Assembly: GCF_003797775.2 (NCBI RefSeq)
Contig: NZ_CP060725.1
Location: 2,660,001 to 2,724,000, forward strand
DNA: 64,000 nucleotides
Source: Sphingopyxis sp. OPL5
Lineage (GTDB): Bacteria > Pseudomonadota > Alphaproteobacteria > Sphingomonadales > Sphingomonadaceae
Reading direction: 5' to 3'
The position numbers and the translations under genes are program-made. The notes under the pieces were generated by a model, which was not told the DNA's origin, ran no database searches, and saw nothing but the letters and a program-made list of their open reading frames with translations. Below are positions 1-8,241 of the stretch, one piece after another (positions within the stretch are counted from its first letter, which is position 1; every line of letters starts with the position of its first letter).

Positions 1-1
1 G

Positions 2-160
2 CTCGGCACTGCGGTCTTCTATGGGATGATCGGGGTCACCTTCTTCGGGCTGATCTACACGCCCGCCTTCTATGTCGTCTGCCGCACGCTCGGCGACCGC
101 CTCGCCGCCCGCCGGGGCCGCGGCGGCCAGTCCGATCCCGTGCTCCAGACCGCCGAATAA
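2..160 (+). CDS. RND efflux pump permease, C-terminal end (partial)
   Basis: Only the last 52 residues are in the window; the gene starts upstream. The visible tail has one hydrophobic segment containing GVTFFGLIYTPAFYVV, then a basic, hydrophilic end. That is the usual end of an HAE1/AcrB-type inner-membrane drug/proton antiporter (last transmembrane helix followed by a short cytoplasmic tail). The next gene, 11 bases downstream, encodes the matching outer-membrane channel, which fits a membrane fusion protein-permease-channel operon. Family call from the tail and context; substrate unknown. Confidence 0.8.
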   Translation, partial: LGTAVFYGMIGVTFFGLIYTPAFYVVCRTLGDRLAARRGRGGQSDPVLQTAE

Positions 161-171
161 GGAGAAAGCCC

Positions 172-1575
172 ATGCGCACCCTTTTGCTCTCCACCCTCTC
201 CGCGCTGACCCTTGCAGCCTGCGCGGTCGGGCCGGACTTCGCCACGCCCCCGTCCCCCGTGACGGCGTCCGGCCCCTTCCTCTCGACGAAAGTCGGCGTC
301 ACCAGCACCGCCCCCGCCGACGCCGACTGGTGGCGGCTCTACAACGACCCGGTGCTTGACACCCTCGTCGCCGACGCGCTCGCCGCCAACACCGACGTCC
401 GCGTCGCGGTGGCGCGCATCGCCAAGGCGCGCGCCAGCCTGCGCGAAGTCCACGGCGACCGCCTGCCGAGCACCAACCTCGGCGCCGGCGCCACCTATGG
501 CCGCGCCAGCGCCGGCCAGGTCCCGGCGGGCGCCGACCGCGAGGGCTGGCAGGTCGATGCCGGCCTCACCGTCGGTTATGAGGTCGACCTCTTCGGCCGC
601 GTCAGCCGCGGGGTCGAGGCCGCACGCGGCGACGTCGCCGCCGCCGAGGCCGATGCCGACGCGGTGCGCGTCACCGTCGTCGCCGAAACCGCGCGCGCCT
701 ATGCCGATGCGGCCTCCTCCGCCGAACGCCTCGGGGTCGCCGAGCGGATCGTCGCCTTGCTCGACCAGTCGGTAAAGCTCACCGCGCGCCGCGCCGAGGT
801 CGGCCTCACGACCCGCCTCGACACCGCGCGCGTCGCCGCCTTGCGCGACCAGCGCCGAGCCGACATCTCCGCGATCGCCGCCGAGCGCGACGCCGCCTTG
901 TTCCGCCTCGCTACCCTCACCGGCCGCACCCCCGCCGACCTGCCGCCGATCGCCGCCGCGCGCACCACGACGCTCCGCCTCGACCAGCCGATCCCGGTCG
1001 GCGACGGCGCCGCGCTGCTCGCGCGCCGCCCCGATGTGGCCGCCGCCGAACGCCGCCTCGCCGCCGCCACCGCGCGGATCGGGGTCGCGACCGCCGATCT
1101 GTATCCGAAGGTCACCCTCGGCGGTTCGATCGGCCAGACCAGCGGCGGCCTCGGCGATCTGTTCGGCGGCGGCCCGCTGCGTTGGCTGCTCGGGCCGTTG
1201 ATCAACTGGAGCTTCGGCAACCAGGAAGCGATCCGCGGCCGCATCGCGGGAGCCGAGGCTGATACCCAGGCCTCGCTCGCCACCTTCGACGGCACCGTCC
1301 TGCGCGCGCTCGAGGAAACCGAGACCGCGCTGTCGGGTTACGCGCATATGCTCGACCGCCGCACCGCGCTGCAATCGGCGCGCGACGAGGCCGGGATCGC
1401 GGTCAAGATCACCCGCGCCCAGCAACGCGAAGGCGCGATCGACGGGCTCGAAGCGCTCGACGCCGAACGCACCTTCGCCGAGGCCGAAGGCGCGCTGGCG
1501 CTGGCGGATGCAAGGATCGCCGACGCCCAGGTCGATCTGTTCCGCGCGCTCGGCGGGCGGTGGACGAAAGGCTGA
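172..1575 (+). CDS. Outer-membrane efflux lipoprotein, OprM/NodT type
   Basis: A 467-residue protein with a lipoprotein signal: MRTLLLSTLSALTLAAC places the lipidated cysteine at residue 17. It is followed by the typical CAVGPDF motif and two repeated alpha-helical/beta-strand halves rich in Ala, Arg and Glu (outer membrane efflux protein domain, twice). The late motif LLARRPDVAAAERRLAAA is a hallmark of the family. It should form the trimeric TolC-like channel of the tripartite pump whose permease ends just upstream. A GGAGAAAG ribosome binding site precedes the ATG. Length is normal for the family. Confidence 0.93.
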   Translation: MRTLLLSTLSALTLAACAVGPDFATPPSPVTASGPFLSTKVGVTSTAPADADWWRLYNDPVLDTLVADALAANTDVRVAVARIAKARASLREVHGDRLPSTNLGAGATYGRASAGQVPAGADREGWQVDAGLTVGYEVDLFGRVSRGVEAARGDVAAAEADADAVRVTVVAETARAYADAASSAERLGVAERIVALLDQSVKLTARRAEVGLTTRLDTARVAALRDQRRADISAIAAERDAALFRLATLTGRTPADLPPIAAARTTTLRLDQPIPVGDGAALLARRPDVAAAERRLAAATARIGVATADLYPKVTLGGSIGQTSGGLGDLFGGGPLRWLLGPLINWSFGNQEAIRGRIAGAEADTQASLATFDGTVLRALEETETALSGYAHMLDRRTALQSARDEAGIAVKITRAQQREGAIDGLEALDAERTFAEAEGALALADARIADAQVDLFRALGGRWTKG

Positions 1576-1593
1576 CCTAACGCCCAAAAACGC

Positions 1594-1689
1594 CGTCATT
1601 GCGACCCCGGCGAAAGCCGGGGGAGGCAATCCAGAGCGGTTTACGCCTACACTGGATTGCTTCGTCGCCTCCGGCTCCTCGCAATGACG
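1594..1689. repeat. Dispersed intergenic palindromic repeat, CGTCATTGCGA type
   Basis: The element is bounded by perfect 11-base inverted ends, CGTCATTGCGA at 1594-1604 and TCGCAATGACG at 1679-1689. Between them are CCCCGGCGAAAGCCGGGG (a small hairpin) and CAATCCAGAGC...CTGGATTG, a second pair of arms. It lies in the gap after the efflux operon. I recognise this as a kind of short palindromic repeat that is common in sphingomonad and other proteobacterial genomes; it is non-coding, although antisense open frames run through it. Confidence 0.8.
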
Positions 1690-1894
1690 AGCAATTTTTC
1701 TCCAATCCCTGCATCCACGGCGCACCCTCGTGCCGTCTACCAGTTGACCGGCCCCAACAGCCGGTCCTTGCGGCGACCGCGACGCGGTTCGCGGCCGGCC
1801 TTCCGCTCTCCCCGGGGCGGTCCGGCTCAGCGGCCTTGCTCGCGGTCGCCGCCTGTGGTTTCACCATGCCTTCGGGCATGCAGGGAGAAAGACG
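1690..1894 (+). other. Non-coding leader before the ECF operon, hairpin-rich
   Basis: This 205-base stretch has no credible gene. It holds several potential hairpins: ACCGGC/GCCGGT near 1749-1766, GC-rich arms around 1780-1830, and CATGCC-TTCG-GGCATG at 1865-1880. The last is a perfect six-base stem with a UUCG tetraloop, right before the GGGAGAAAG ribosome binding site of the next gene. It could be a structured 5' leader or a processing site. No known riboswitch class is recognised. Confidence 0.4.
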
Positions 1895-2512
1895 ATGTTC
1901 CATCTTTTGGCCGCGACCCAGGCCGCTGCTGTCGCAGCCCCGCCGGCCGTTCCGCCCGCCGCCGTCGCCGCACCCGTCGCGATGCCCGCGCAATCGATCA
2001 GCCCCGCCGACGTCGCGGCCTATATCGACCCGCGCGATATCGCATCGTTCATGCCGCCGCCGCCGCCGACCACCGAGTTCGTCGCGGTCAGCGACAGCTT
2101 TTTCCGCCTGATGGAAAATATCACGATGGTCGCGCTGTTCGTCATCGGCTTTTTCCTGCTCGCGCGGCTCATCCATGCGTGGATGCTCCATCGCTCGATC
2201 CGCCGCGCGCTCGAGGCGAAATCGGACGCGGTCGCGCCGCTGATCGACAAGCTCAACAAGCCCTATGAACATCTCGGCGCACCGAACGGCGCCGCCGCCA
2301 CGCCGAATGGCGGCGACGATCGCAACGCGCTCGTGCTGCTCGCGATCGGCCTCGCCATGGCGGGCTTCGGGCTGATCCAGGGGCATGAGGAATTGATCCG
2401 TATCTCGGCCGGCGCCGCGCTCTTCCCCGCCTTCGTCGGTATCGCCCTGCTCGTCCGCCGCCGCCTCGCGCGCGCCGCGGCTGCCGAGGAACGGGCCGCT
2501 GCACAAGGATGA
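1895..2512 (+). CDS. Membrane protein of unknown function preceding an ECF sigma factor
   Basis: A 205-residue protein. Residues 1-60 form a hydrophobic start followed by an Ala/Pro-rich stretch, with PPPPPP around residue 52. A first clear transmembrane helix (MVALFVIGFFLLARLIHAW) spans roughly 77-95, then a cytoplasmic basic linker, and two more helices near the C-terminus (about 148-190), ending in an Arg/Ala/Glu tail. The layout resembles small membrane proteins (DUF6249-like, uncertain) encoded next to ECF sigma factors. Its stop overlaps the region coding the sigma factor N-terminus, so the genes are probably translationally coupled. It may take part in sensing for that sigma factor; this is inference. 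Confidence 0.75.
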   Translation: MFHLLAATQAAAVAAPPAVPPAAVAAPVAMPAQSISPADVAAYIDPRDIASFMPPPPPTTEFVAVSDSFFRLMENITMVALFVIGFFLLARLIHAWMLHRSIRRALEAKSDAVAPLIDKLNKPYEHLGAPNGAAATPNGGDDRNALVLLAIGLAMAGFGLIQGHEELIRISAGAALFPAFVGIALLVRRRLARAAAAEERAAAQG

Positions 2513-2585
2513 GGACGCTCGCGATGAAGATTGGGCCCTCAACCAGCGCGTTGCCGGGGGAGACCGTGCCGCTTTCCAGCTCCTC

Positions 2586-3047
2586 GTGCTGCGGCACGAG
2601 GGGCGATTGCGCGCCTTCCTGTCGCGCGCTGCGGGCAGCGACGCCGACGGCGACGACCTCGCGCAGGAGGCGTTTGTCCGCGCCTGGCGCCGGGCGGGCG
2701 ATTATCGCGGGCAGGGGAGTTACGCCGCCTGGGTCATGGGGATCGGCTGGCGCCTGTTCCTCGACCAGCGCCGCACCGCGAAACGCCGCGAAAGCCTCGC
2801 CTTGCGCGATGACGCCCCGACCAGCAGCAATCCGCATCCCGCGACCGACGCCGCAATCGACGCCGACCGGCTGCTCGCCACTCTCTCGGCGCCCGAACGC
2901 GCCGCGCTCACCCTCTGCTTCGGCCATGGCTGGTCGCACGGCGAGGCCGCCGAGATCATGGGCGTGCCGCTCGGCACGCTCAAATCTTTGGTCTTGCGCG
3001 GCCGCGCCAAGGCGCAGAAACTGATCGGCGAAGGAGGCACGGCATGA
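2586..3047 (+). CDS. RNA polymerase sigma factor, ECF family
   Basis: Region 2 is visible as LAQEAFVRAWRRAGDYRG and AAWVMGIGWRLFLDQRR, and region 4 as LSAPERAALTLCFGHGWSHGE followed by the helix-turn-helix AAEIMGVPLGTLKSLVLRG. It should redirect RNA polymerase to a small regulon. The start given is the first standard codon in frame (GTG). However, the same frame upstream (from about 2508) encodes LNQRVAGGDRAAFQLLVLRH, which is ordinary ECF region 1/2 sequence. Translation therefore almost certainly begins earlier, at a non-standard codon (CTG 2499 is the nearest) or through a frame change. The gene lies between two membrane-protein genes, with a 4-base ATGA overlap at its end. Confidence 0.9.
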   Translation: MLRHEGRLRAFLSRAAGSDADGDDLAQEAFVRAWRRAGDYRGQGSYAAWVMGIGWRLFLDQRRTAKRRESLALRDDAPTSSNPHPATDAAIDADRLLATLSAPERAALTLCFGHGWSHGEAAEIMGVPLGTLKSLVLRGRAKAQKLIGEGGTA

Positions 3048-3382
3048 CCGGGTCGGACGACAGTGCGATGGACGCGATGCCCGATGCGTTTCTGGCCGCG
3101 ATGCTCGCGCCCCCGACGCGCCCCGGCGACCGCGCCTTTGCGGTGCAGGTCGACCGCGCGATCGACGCGCAGGCCGCCTATGCCCGCGCCCGCGCGCGCT
3201 TCTGGACGAGCTTCGCCTATGAGGCGCTGGCGGTGATGGCGCTGCTCGCCGGCCTCTGGCTGCTCTCGGGCACGCCGCTGCTCGCCCCGCTCGCCGGCCC
3301 GGCGCAATGGGGGCTTGCGCCGCCGCTGCTGCTGATCCTGCTATTGTGGTTCGGCGGGACGCAAAGGCTGCGCGGGACTTAG
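3044..3382 (+). CDS. Small membrane protein downstream of ECF sigma factor (possible anti-sigma)
   Basis: A 112-residue protein starting at an ATGA overlap with the sigma factor stop, so the two are translationally coupled. Residues 1-60 are soluble and helical (VQVDRAIDAQAAYARARARF). Two transmembrane helices follow, about 62-80 (ALAVMALLAGLWLLSG) and 87-105 (WGLAPPLLLILLLWFGG). No zinc-binding HxxxCxxC anti-sigma motif is seen. By position it could be an unusual membrane anti-sigma factor or accessory; that role is inferred from context only. Confidence 0.75.
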   Translation: MTGSDDSAMDAMPDAFLAAMLAPPTRPGDRAFAVQVDRAIDAQAAYARARARFWTSFAYEALAVMALLAGLWLLSGTPLLAPLAGPAQWGLAPPLLLILLLWFGGTQRLRGT

Positions 3383-3403
3383 GGAAGGCTTCGGGCTGAA
3401 ATT

Positions 3404-3430
3404 CCTCCCCATCGCTTCGCGACAGGGAGG
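3404..3430. terminator. Hairpin between convergent genes
   Basis: CCTCCC at 3404-3409 pairs with GGGAGG at 3425-3430, enclosing a smaller TCG-CTTCG-CGA hairpin. It sits between the end of the ECF operon and the convergent flotillin gene. There is only a weak T run (GTCTTTC) after it, so it may be a terminator or simply another intergenic palindrome. Confidence 0.4.
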
Positions 3431-3500
3431 GTCTTTCGGTCCGCCAACCACCCCAACCCCTGCAAGCCTTCAGCCGGCGGGGGCTGGAAAGACCAGAAAA

Positions 3501-5228
3501 TCAGGCTTCGTCGTCGTCCTCGACCGGCTCGGGCGCGGCGGCGCGCGGCTTGCGGCCTGCGCGCGGGGCCGGCGCCGCGTCGCCCAGTCCCGCTTCGGCC
3601 GTGGCGCCGCCGATCAGCGCGTCGAGCGAGCCGCCGGCAAAGCCCAGTTCCTTCATCAGCCCGTCGATCACCGGCGCCTGCGCGCGATAGGCGAGCGCCG
3701 CCGACACCGCATTGCTGGCGAGGTTGCCGCCGCCGCCACCGCCATGGTCGCCGGTGCCGCCGCCCGATCCGCCGCTCCCGCCGCCATTCTGCGTGATCCC
3801 GTCGACCTGGACGATCTTGATCGAATCGATCGCCTCCATCGGCTTGGCGGCTTCGCGCACCACCTCGGGCAGCACTTTCAGCAGCGCCATCTTGGTCTGC
3901 AGCGAAATCTGGTTCGACGACAAGATGTTCGCCGCCTCGTTGATCGCGCGCTGGCCCGCGGCTTCGACCTCGAACCGGACGCGCGCCGCCTCGGCACGCA
4001 ATCTCTCGGCGTCGGCTTCGCCCTCGGCTTCGAAACGCAGCGCCGCCGCGCGGTTCGACGCCGCTTCTTTCTCCGCCTCGGCCTGCACCTTCACCGAAAT
4101 CGCCTGGCGCTCGGCTTCCTTCGCCGCCTCGATCAGCTCGATCCGTTTGGACCGCTCGGCGATCTCGGTCTCGCGCGCGGTTGCCACCTGTTCCTCGGCG
4201 GCAACCGCGACGGCGCGCGCCTCGTCCGCCTCGCCGCGCGCCTGGCTTTCCTCGCGGCTCTTGTTCTGGATCAGGATCTGCTGCTCCTGCCGCGCCAGCT
4301 CGACCGCCTGCTCCTGCGCGATGCGCGCTTCCTCGATCGCGCGATCGGCCTCGATTTGCTTGGCATCGACCAGCTGTTTGGCCTGGATGCGGGCGCCCTC
4401 GGCCTCCTGGTTGCGCTGCGCCTGTTCGCGGGCGATCTCGGCCGCCTGGACGGCGCGGCGCATCTCGACCTCGCGCTCCTGCTCCAGCCGCGCGAATTCA
4501 TTGTCGCGGCTGATCTCGAAGCTGCGCTTGTCGGCCTCGAGGTTCTTGGTCTCGATCTGGACGCGCGTATCCTGTTCGATGTCGTTGCGCGCTTTCTTGC
4601 GCAGCTCGATCTGCTCGGTCAGCTTGGTCAGGCCCTCGGCGTCGAAGGCGTTATTGGCGTTGAAATGCTCGATCGAGGTCTGGTCGAGTCCGGTCAGCGA
4701 CACCGATTCCAGCTCGAGCCCGTTCATCGACAAATCGTTCGAGCTGACCTGTTGCACCTTCTGCACAAAATCGGCGCGCTGTTCGTGCAGCTGGTTCATC
4801 GTCATGCCCGCCGCGACCGAGCGCAGCGCGTCGACGAACTTGCCCTCGACCAGGTCTTTGAGCGCCTCGGGGTTCATCGTGCGCAGGCCCAAGGTCTGCG
4901 CCGCCATCCCGATCGCGCCGGCATCGGGCCGGACGCGGACGTAAAATTCGGCCTTCACGTCGATGCGCAGCCGGTCGAGCGTGATCAGCGCATCGACATT
5001 CTTGCGCTCGACCGCCAGCCGCACGGTGTTCATGTTCACCGGCATCGTTTCGTGGAGCACCGGCAGCACCAGCGCGCCGCCGTTCATGATCACGCGTTCG
5101 CCACGAAATCCGGTGCGGACAAAAGCTATTTCTTTCGTCGCGCGGCGATAAAGCCGGGTGATGATCAGTCCCAGGATCAGCAGGACCGCAAGCCCGACGC
5201 CGGCGTAGATCGCAATTTCAATCATCAT
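3501..5228 (-). CDS. Flotillin / YqiK-like SPFH-domain protein
   Basis: A 575-residue protein. It has an N-terminal transmembrane helix (IYAGVGLAVLLILGLIITRLY, about 7-27), an SPFH/PHB domain (about 30-230) and a long Glu/Ala/Arg coiled coil (about 230-430) with typical EAxxxAE repeats. A Gly-rich linker (GGGSGGSGGGTGDHGGGGGG) and an acidic C-terminal tail follow. Flotillins oligomerise on the inner membrane and organise membrane microdomains. The gene directly downstream of a YqiJ/NfeD-like gene (69-base gap) matches the yqiJ-yqiK arrangement of other proteobacteria. The two adjacent Met codons at the start are equivalent choices. Confidence 0.92.
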   Translation of the reverse strand: MMIEIAIYAGVGLAVLLILGLIITRLYRRATKEIAFVRTGFRGERVIMNGGALVLPVLHETMPVNMNTVRLAVERKNVDALITLDRLRIDVKAEFYVRVRPDAGAIGMAAQTLGLRTMNPEALKDLVEGKFVDALRSVAAGMTMNQLHEQRADFVQKVQQVSSNDLSMNGLELESVSLTGLDQTSIEHFNANNAFDAEGLTKLTEQIELRKKARNDIEQDTRVQIETKNLEADKRSFEISRDNEFARLEQEREVEMRRAVQAAEIAREQAQRNQEAEGARIQAKQLVDAKQIEADRAIEEARIAQEQAVELARQEQQILIQNKSREESQARGEADEARAVAVAAEEQVATARETEIAERSKRIELIEAAKEAERQAISVKVQAEAEKEAASNRAAALRFEAEGEADAERLRAEAARVRFEVEAAGQRAINEAANILSSNQISLQTKMALLKVLPEVVREAAKPMEAIDSIKIVQVDGITQNGGGSGGSGGGTGDHGGGGGGNLASNAVSAALAYRAQAPVIDGLMKELGFAGGSLDALIGGATAEAGLGDAAPAPRAGRKPRAAAPEPVEDDDEA

Positions 5229-5297
5229 GGAATTTTACTGCCCCCAAAGCTTGTTTTCGGCCCCCAGAATCGGGGGCGCCATGGGGCAATCTTAAGG

Positions 5298-5924
5298 TCA
5301 GTCGAGGCGGGGTAAATAGAAATCGCCGTTTGAAAAGCCTTTGAATATTTCGCCGTCGCGCTTGACCAGCAAGATCGTCTCGCCGGTCTGGAATCGCTGG
5401 TCTGCGCTGTCGGGCTCGACCATGATCTGGTGCGGCTGGCCGTGACGGTCGGTGCATTTGGCGGGCGCCGGATTTCCCGGCGATGCGGTTCCGACGGTGA
5501 TCGTCGCGCGCGTGCCGATCAATTCGTCGCGATCGATCGCGGTGGTCTCGATGCCCGGGAAGACGCGCGCGATCACCCGCGCCGCGGCGCCCGTCGGCGG
5601 GAGCGCGGCGACCGCGGCCACCGGCGCCGCCAACAGGCTGGTCGCGGGGCCGCCGGTCAGCGCCGTCAGCAGTTGCTGGAACCCCAGCCCCAGTGTCCCG
5701 AACAGCGCGAGGAAGACGACCAGCCACATCAGAAAGGGCACGCGCCCGATCCCCGCCCAGGCGAGTAGCGCCTCGGCCGCGCCGGCGTCGCCGTCATGGT
5801 CGCCGACATGCGCGCCATCGACATCGCCGACGACGCCCAGCGCCTGCACCGCGCCGATCAGCAACATCAATAACAGCGCGGCGCTGAAGATCACATTTTC
5901 GGAAGCGAAAAACTGGTCGAACAT
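5298..5924 (-). CDS. YqiJ-like inner-membrane protein with OB-fold C-terminus
   Basis: A 208-residue protein from the ATG at 5924, preceded by AAGG. A longer frame begins at 5960, but its extra residues have no hydrophobic or conserved character. Transmembrane helices are visible at about 10-28 (SAALLLMLLIGAVQALGVV) and 60-85 (PFLMWLVVFLALFGTLGLGF), with a third weaker one after it. The C-terminal 90 residues (DELIGTRATITVGTAS...GETILLVKRDGEIF) look like the NfeD-type OB fold. The family partners flotillin-like YqiK, the next gene on the same strand. The likely role is in a flotillin microdomain. Confidence 0.85.
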   Translation of the reverse strand: MFDQFFASENVIFSAALLLMLLIGAVQALGVVGDVDGAHVGDHDGDAGAAEALLAWAGIGRVPFLMWLVVFLALFGTLGLGFQQLLTALTGGPATSLLAAPVAAVAALPPTGAAARVIARVFPGIETTAIDRDELIGTRATITVGTASPGNPAPAKCTDRHGQPHQIMVEPDSADQRFQTGETILLVKRDGEIFKGFSNGDFYLPRLD

Positions 5925-5984
5925 CCGGGACCTTGTGGCGCCGGCACTCGCGCTTGGCAAGCGATGCGCGCGTGCGGGCGCGGG

Positions 5985-7418
5985 TCAGCCGGCCAGCGCG
6001 ACGGGGTCGTGCCGCGCGACTTCGATCCGGTCTCGCCCGGCACCTTTCGCCCGGTAAAGGGCCGCATCGGCGGCGGCGAACAACGACTCTGTCGCCGGGG
6101 GCGACGATCCGTCGATCAGGGCGATCCCGATGCTGGCGGTCAGGGTGATCGCGCGATCGTCGTCCACCTCGAACGGATCGTCACGCAGCGCGCCGAGGAT
6201 GCCGGCGGCGATCCGGCTCGCCATGGCCCGGTTCGTCGCGGGCAGGAAGACGGCGAACTCCTCGCCCCCCATCCGGCCGAAATGGTCGCCGGCGCGCAGG
6301 CACGACCGGACGCGCCCGGCAAAGGACTGCAGCAACCGGTCGCCGGCGGCATGGCCGTGATTGTCGTTGATCGCCTTGAAATGATCGATGTCGATCATCA
6401 GGATCGCGGCGGGCTCGCGGGCATTGGCCAGCGAAGCCTGCACATCGTCCAGAAAGGCGCCGCGCGCGCGGGTCCCGGTCAGATGGTCATGCGCGGCGAT
6501 ATGGCGCAGCCGGCCGAGCAGCTCGTTGCGGTTTTCGGCGATGCAGGCGACGGTGACCGGCGCGATCGCGACCAGCGCGGCGCCGAGCCGGATCGAGATC
6601 ATCATCATTTCCGCATCGACGCCGGTCCGCGAGGCGAGCACGATCAGCGCCCAATTGCCGTACAAGAGGGTCAGGATGGCGACGGTGAAGACGCGATAGG
6701 TCAAACCGCACCACAGCAGCGCCGGAACCGGAAAGGCGATCGCGCCCGGGCCGCCGACGATCGCCGCGAGCAGGCAGGACAGCGCCAGCGCGGCGATCGG
6801 AAGGATGCGCGCCGTCGGCAGCGCGCGCAGTCCGTCGCGCATGGCGCCGGGCAGCGCGCCGAAAGGCGGCGCGGCCAGCAGCAGCGGCAGGATCGTCACA
6901 TAGTTGACGAACTCGGTCGCGAACCAGAAGGACCATCCCGACAACAGCTGCCGCCCGAACAGCCACGGATTGGCGACCGCTCCGATCACGCCGGCCACGG
7001 CCGCCCCCGCGGCGACCGTCAGGACGAGGAACAGCATCGACGCGGGCTGCCGCAGCCGGATCATGTCGGCGGGCCGGCGCGCATAAATGGCGGCGGCGGT
7101 CGCGATGCCCGCGAGGTTCGCGCTGTTGAGCAGCAGCGCCTTGGGCAGGCTGGCCCCGGTCAGCAGGTCGGCCGCAAGATAGGCGGCGGCGCCCGCAAGC
7201 CAGCCCTGCCATGTCCGGCCCGCCGGGACGCGGAGCAGGAAGGCGAGCATTATTGCATTGGCCGGCCACAAATTGGCAAGGAAGCCGATCGGGCGCGTGT
7301 AGATGCCGAACAGGCTTGCGGCGAAGACCAGCGCGAACAGGATCAGCGCGGCACGGCCCCGGCTGCCCCTTGTCCCCGCATCATCGCGCGTTCGCGGTCC
7401 GTCTGTGATTTCGTCCAA
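5985..7418 (-). CDS. MASE1-GGDEF diguanylate cyclase
   Basis: A 477-residue protein. Residues 25-295 hold about eight hydrophobic helices, with the MASE1 feature NLWPANAIMLAFLLR near 49-63. The GGDEF domain spans about 305-470 with active site GGEEF at 384-388, so the cyclase should be active and make c-di-GMP from GTP. An inhibitory RxxD site (RAGD, 375-378) lies five residues before it, which predicts product feedback inhibition. The start is TTG at 7418, supported by a strong GGGAGG a few bases upstream. It stands alone on the minus strand and may signal membrane state; the input is unknown. Confidence 0.93.
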   Translation of the reverse strand: MDEITDGPRTRDDAGTRGSRGRAALILFALVFAASLFGIYTRPIGFLANLWPANAIMLAFLLRVPAGRTWQGWLAGAAAYLAADLLTGASLPKALLLNSANLAGIATAAAIYARRPADMIRLRQPASMLFLVLTVAAGAAVAGVIGAVANPWLFGRQLLSGWSFWFATEFVNYVTILPLLLAAPPFGALPGAMRDGLRALPTARILPIAALALSCLLAAIVGGPGAIAFPVPALLWCGLTYRVFTVAILTLLYGNWALIVLASRTGVDAEMMMISIRLGAALVAIAPVTVACIAENRNELLGRLRHIAAHDHLTGTRARGAFLDDVQASLANAREPAAILMIDIDHFKAINDNHGHAAGDRLLQSFAGRVRSCLRAGDHFGRMGGEEFAVFLPATNRAMASRIAAGILGALRDDPFEVDDDRAITLTASIGIALIDGSSPPATESLFAAADAALYRAKGAGRDRIEVARHDPVALAG

Positions 7419-7497
7419 CTATGCCTCCCGAAACCCGGTTCCGGAAAGCCGATGCTATAGGGTCATGGCGTTAACCGCCAGTAAGCCGCGTGGAATT

Positions 7498-8241
7498 TCA
7501 GAGGGTCGCGGGTCCGTCCTCGTCGCCGACACCCTGATATTTGAGCTGCAGATAGCGTTCGCGCGTCGCCAGCTTGTCGAGTTCGCCCGCCGCCAGGCTG
7601 CGTGCGGCATGACCGATCTCGCTTTCCAGCGTCTTCAATCCGCCGACCAAAGTCTCGTCGGGTGTCCGCCCCGCATGCGCCTCGCCGCGCAACCCGGCGG
7701 GAATCCGCTGATACCCCGCGACCAACTCGGGCAGATCCTCGCCGACGAGTTTGCGGATGTTCGACGCGGCGGGGCTCGATGCATCGAGCGTCTGGAGCTG
7801 CGGCGCGAGCAGGTCGAGCTGCACCCCGATGCCGTCGACCAGCGTGCGCGCCGGGGCGGGCAGTGCCGGACGCTGCGCTTCGAGCCAGATTTCGGTACGC
7901 CCCGCGAGCTGCTTCAAATCGGTCTTGGGCAGGTCGGCTTGGCGTGGTTCGGGGAAGGGCGAGCGGCCGAACAGCACCGCGACCCCGATCAGCAGCACGA
8001 GCAGCGCGAGCAGTCCGACGAAGCCGAGCGGCTGGATCAGCAACCCGAACACCGCGGCGCCGAGCAACACGACCCCCGCAGCGACCAGTATCCGTCCCAG
8101 CTTCTTGTACAGATGCTGGCGGCGCAGCGCGACGCTCTTGGTCCCGATCGGCCGCCGCCGCTCGCGCGACCGTTCGATCGCGGCATTGCCCAGCGCGCTG
8201 ATCTTGTCGACCTCGCTCATCGTCATCGCGGCTCCGCTCAC
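7498..8241 (-). CDS. XpaC-like membrane protein paired with TelA
   Basis: A 247-residue protein. It has a basic N-terminus (ALRRQHLYKKLGRI), two adjoining transmembrane helices at about 50-90 (ILVAAGVVLLGAAVFGLL and GLLALLVLLIGVAVLFG), and a soluble helical C-terminus with short Leu-rich repeats. The layout resembles XpaC (5-bromo-4-chloroindolyl phosphate hydrolysis) family proteins, which are commonly encoded next to TelA. The start is GTG overlapping the TelA stop (GTGA), so the two are co-translated. The biochemical role of the family is not established. Confidence 0.75.
   Translation of the reverse strand: MSGAAMTMSEVDKISALGNAAIERSRERRRPIGTKSVALRRQHLYKKLGRILVAAGVVLLGAAVFGLLIQPLGFVGLLALLVLLIGVAVLFGRSPFPEPRQADLPKTDLKQLAGRTEIWLEAQRPALPAPARTLVDGIGVQLDLLAPQLQTLDASSPAASNIRKLVGEDLPELVAGYQRIPAGLRGEAHAGRTPDETLVGGLKTLESEIGHAARSLAAGELDKLATRERYLQLKYQGVGDEDGPATL

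Noticed and set aside
70..1725. Long open frame antisense to the efflux lipoprotein gene
   Set aside because: In high-GC DNA the antisense of an Arg/Ala/Gly-rich gene stays open; its translation is low-complexity Gly/Arg/Ala and has no family features.
3744..5315. 523-codon frame opposite the flotillin gene
   Set aside because: Antisense to a well-supported SPFH protein, with a Leu/Arg-rich repeat of the complementary coiled coil.
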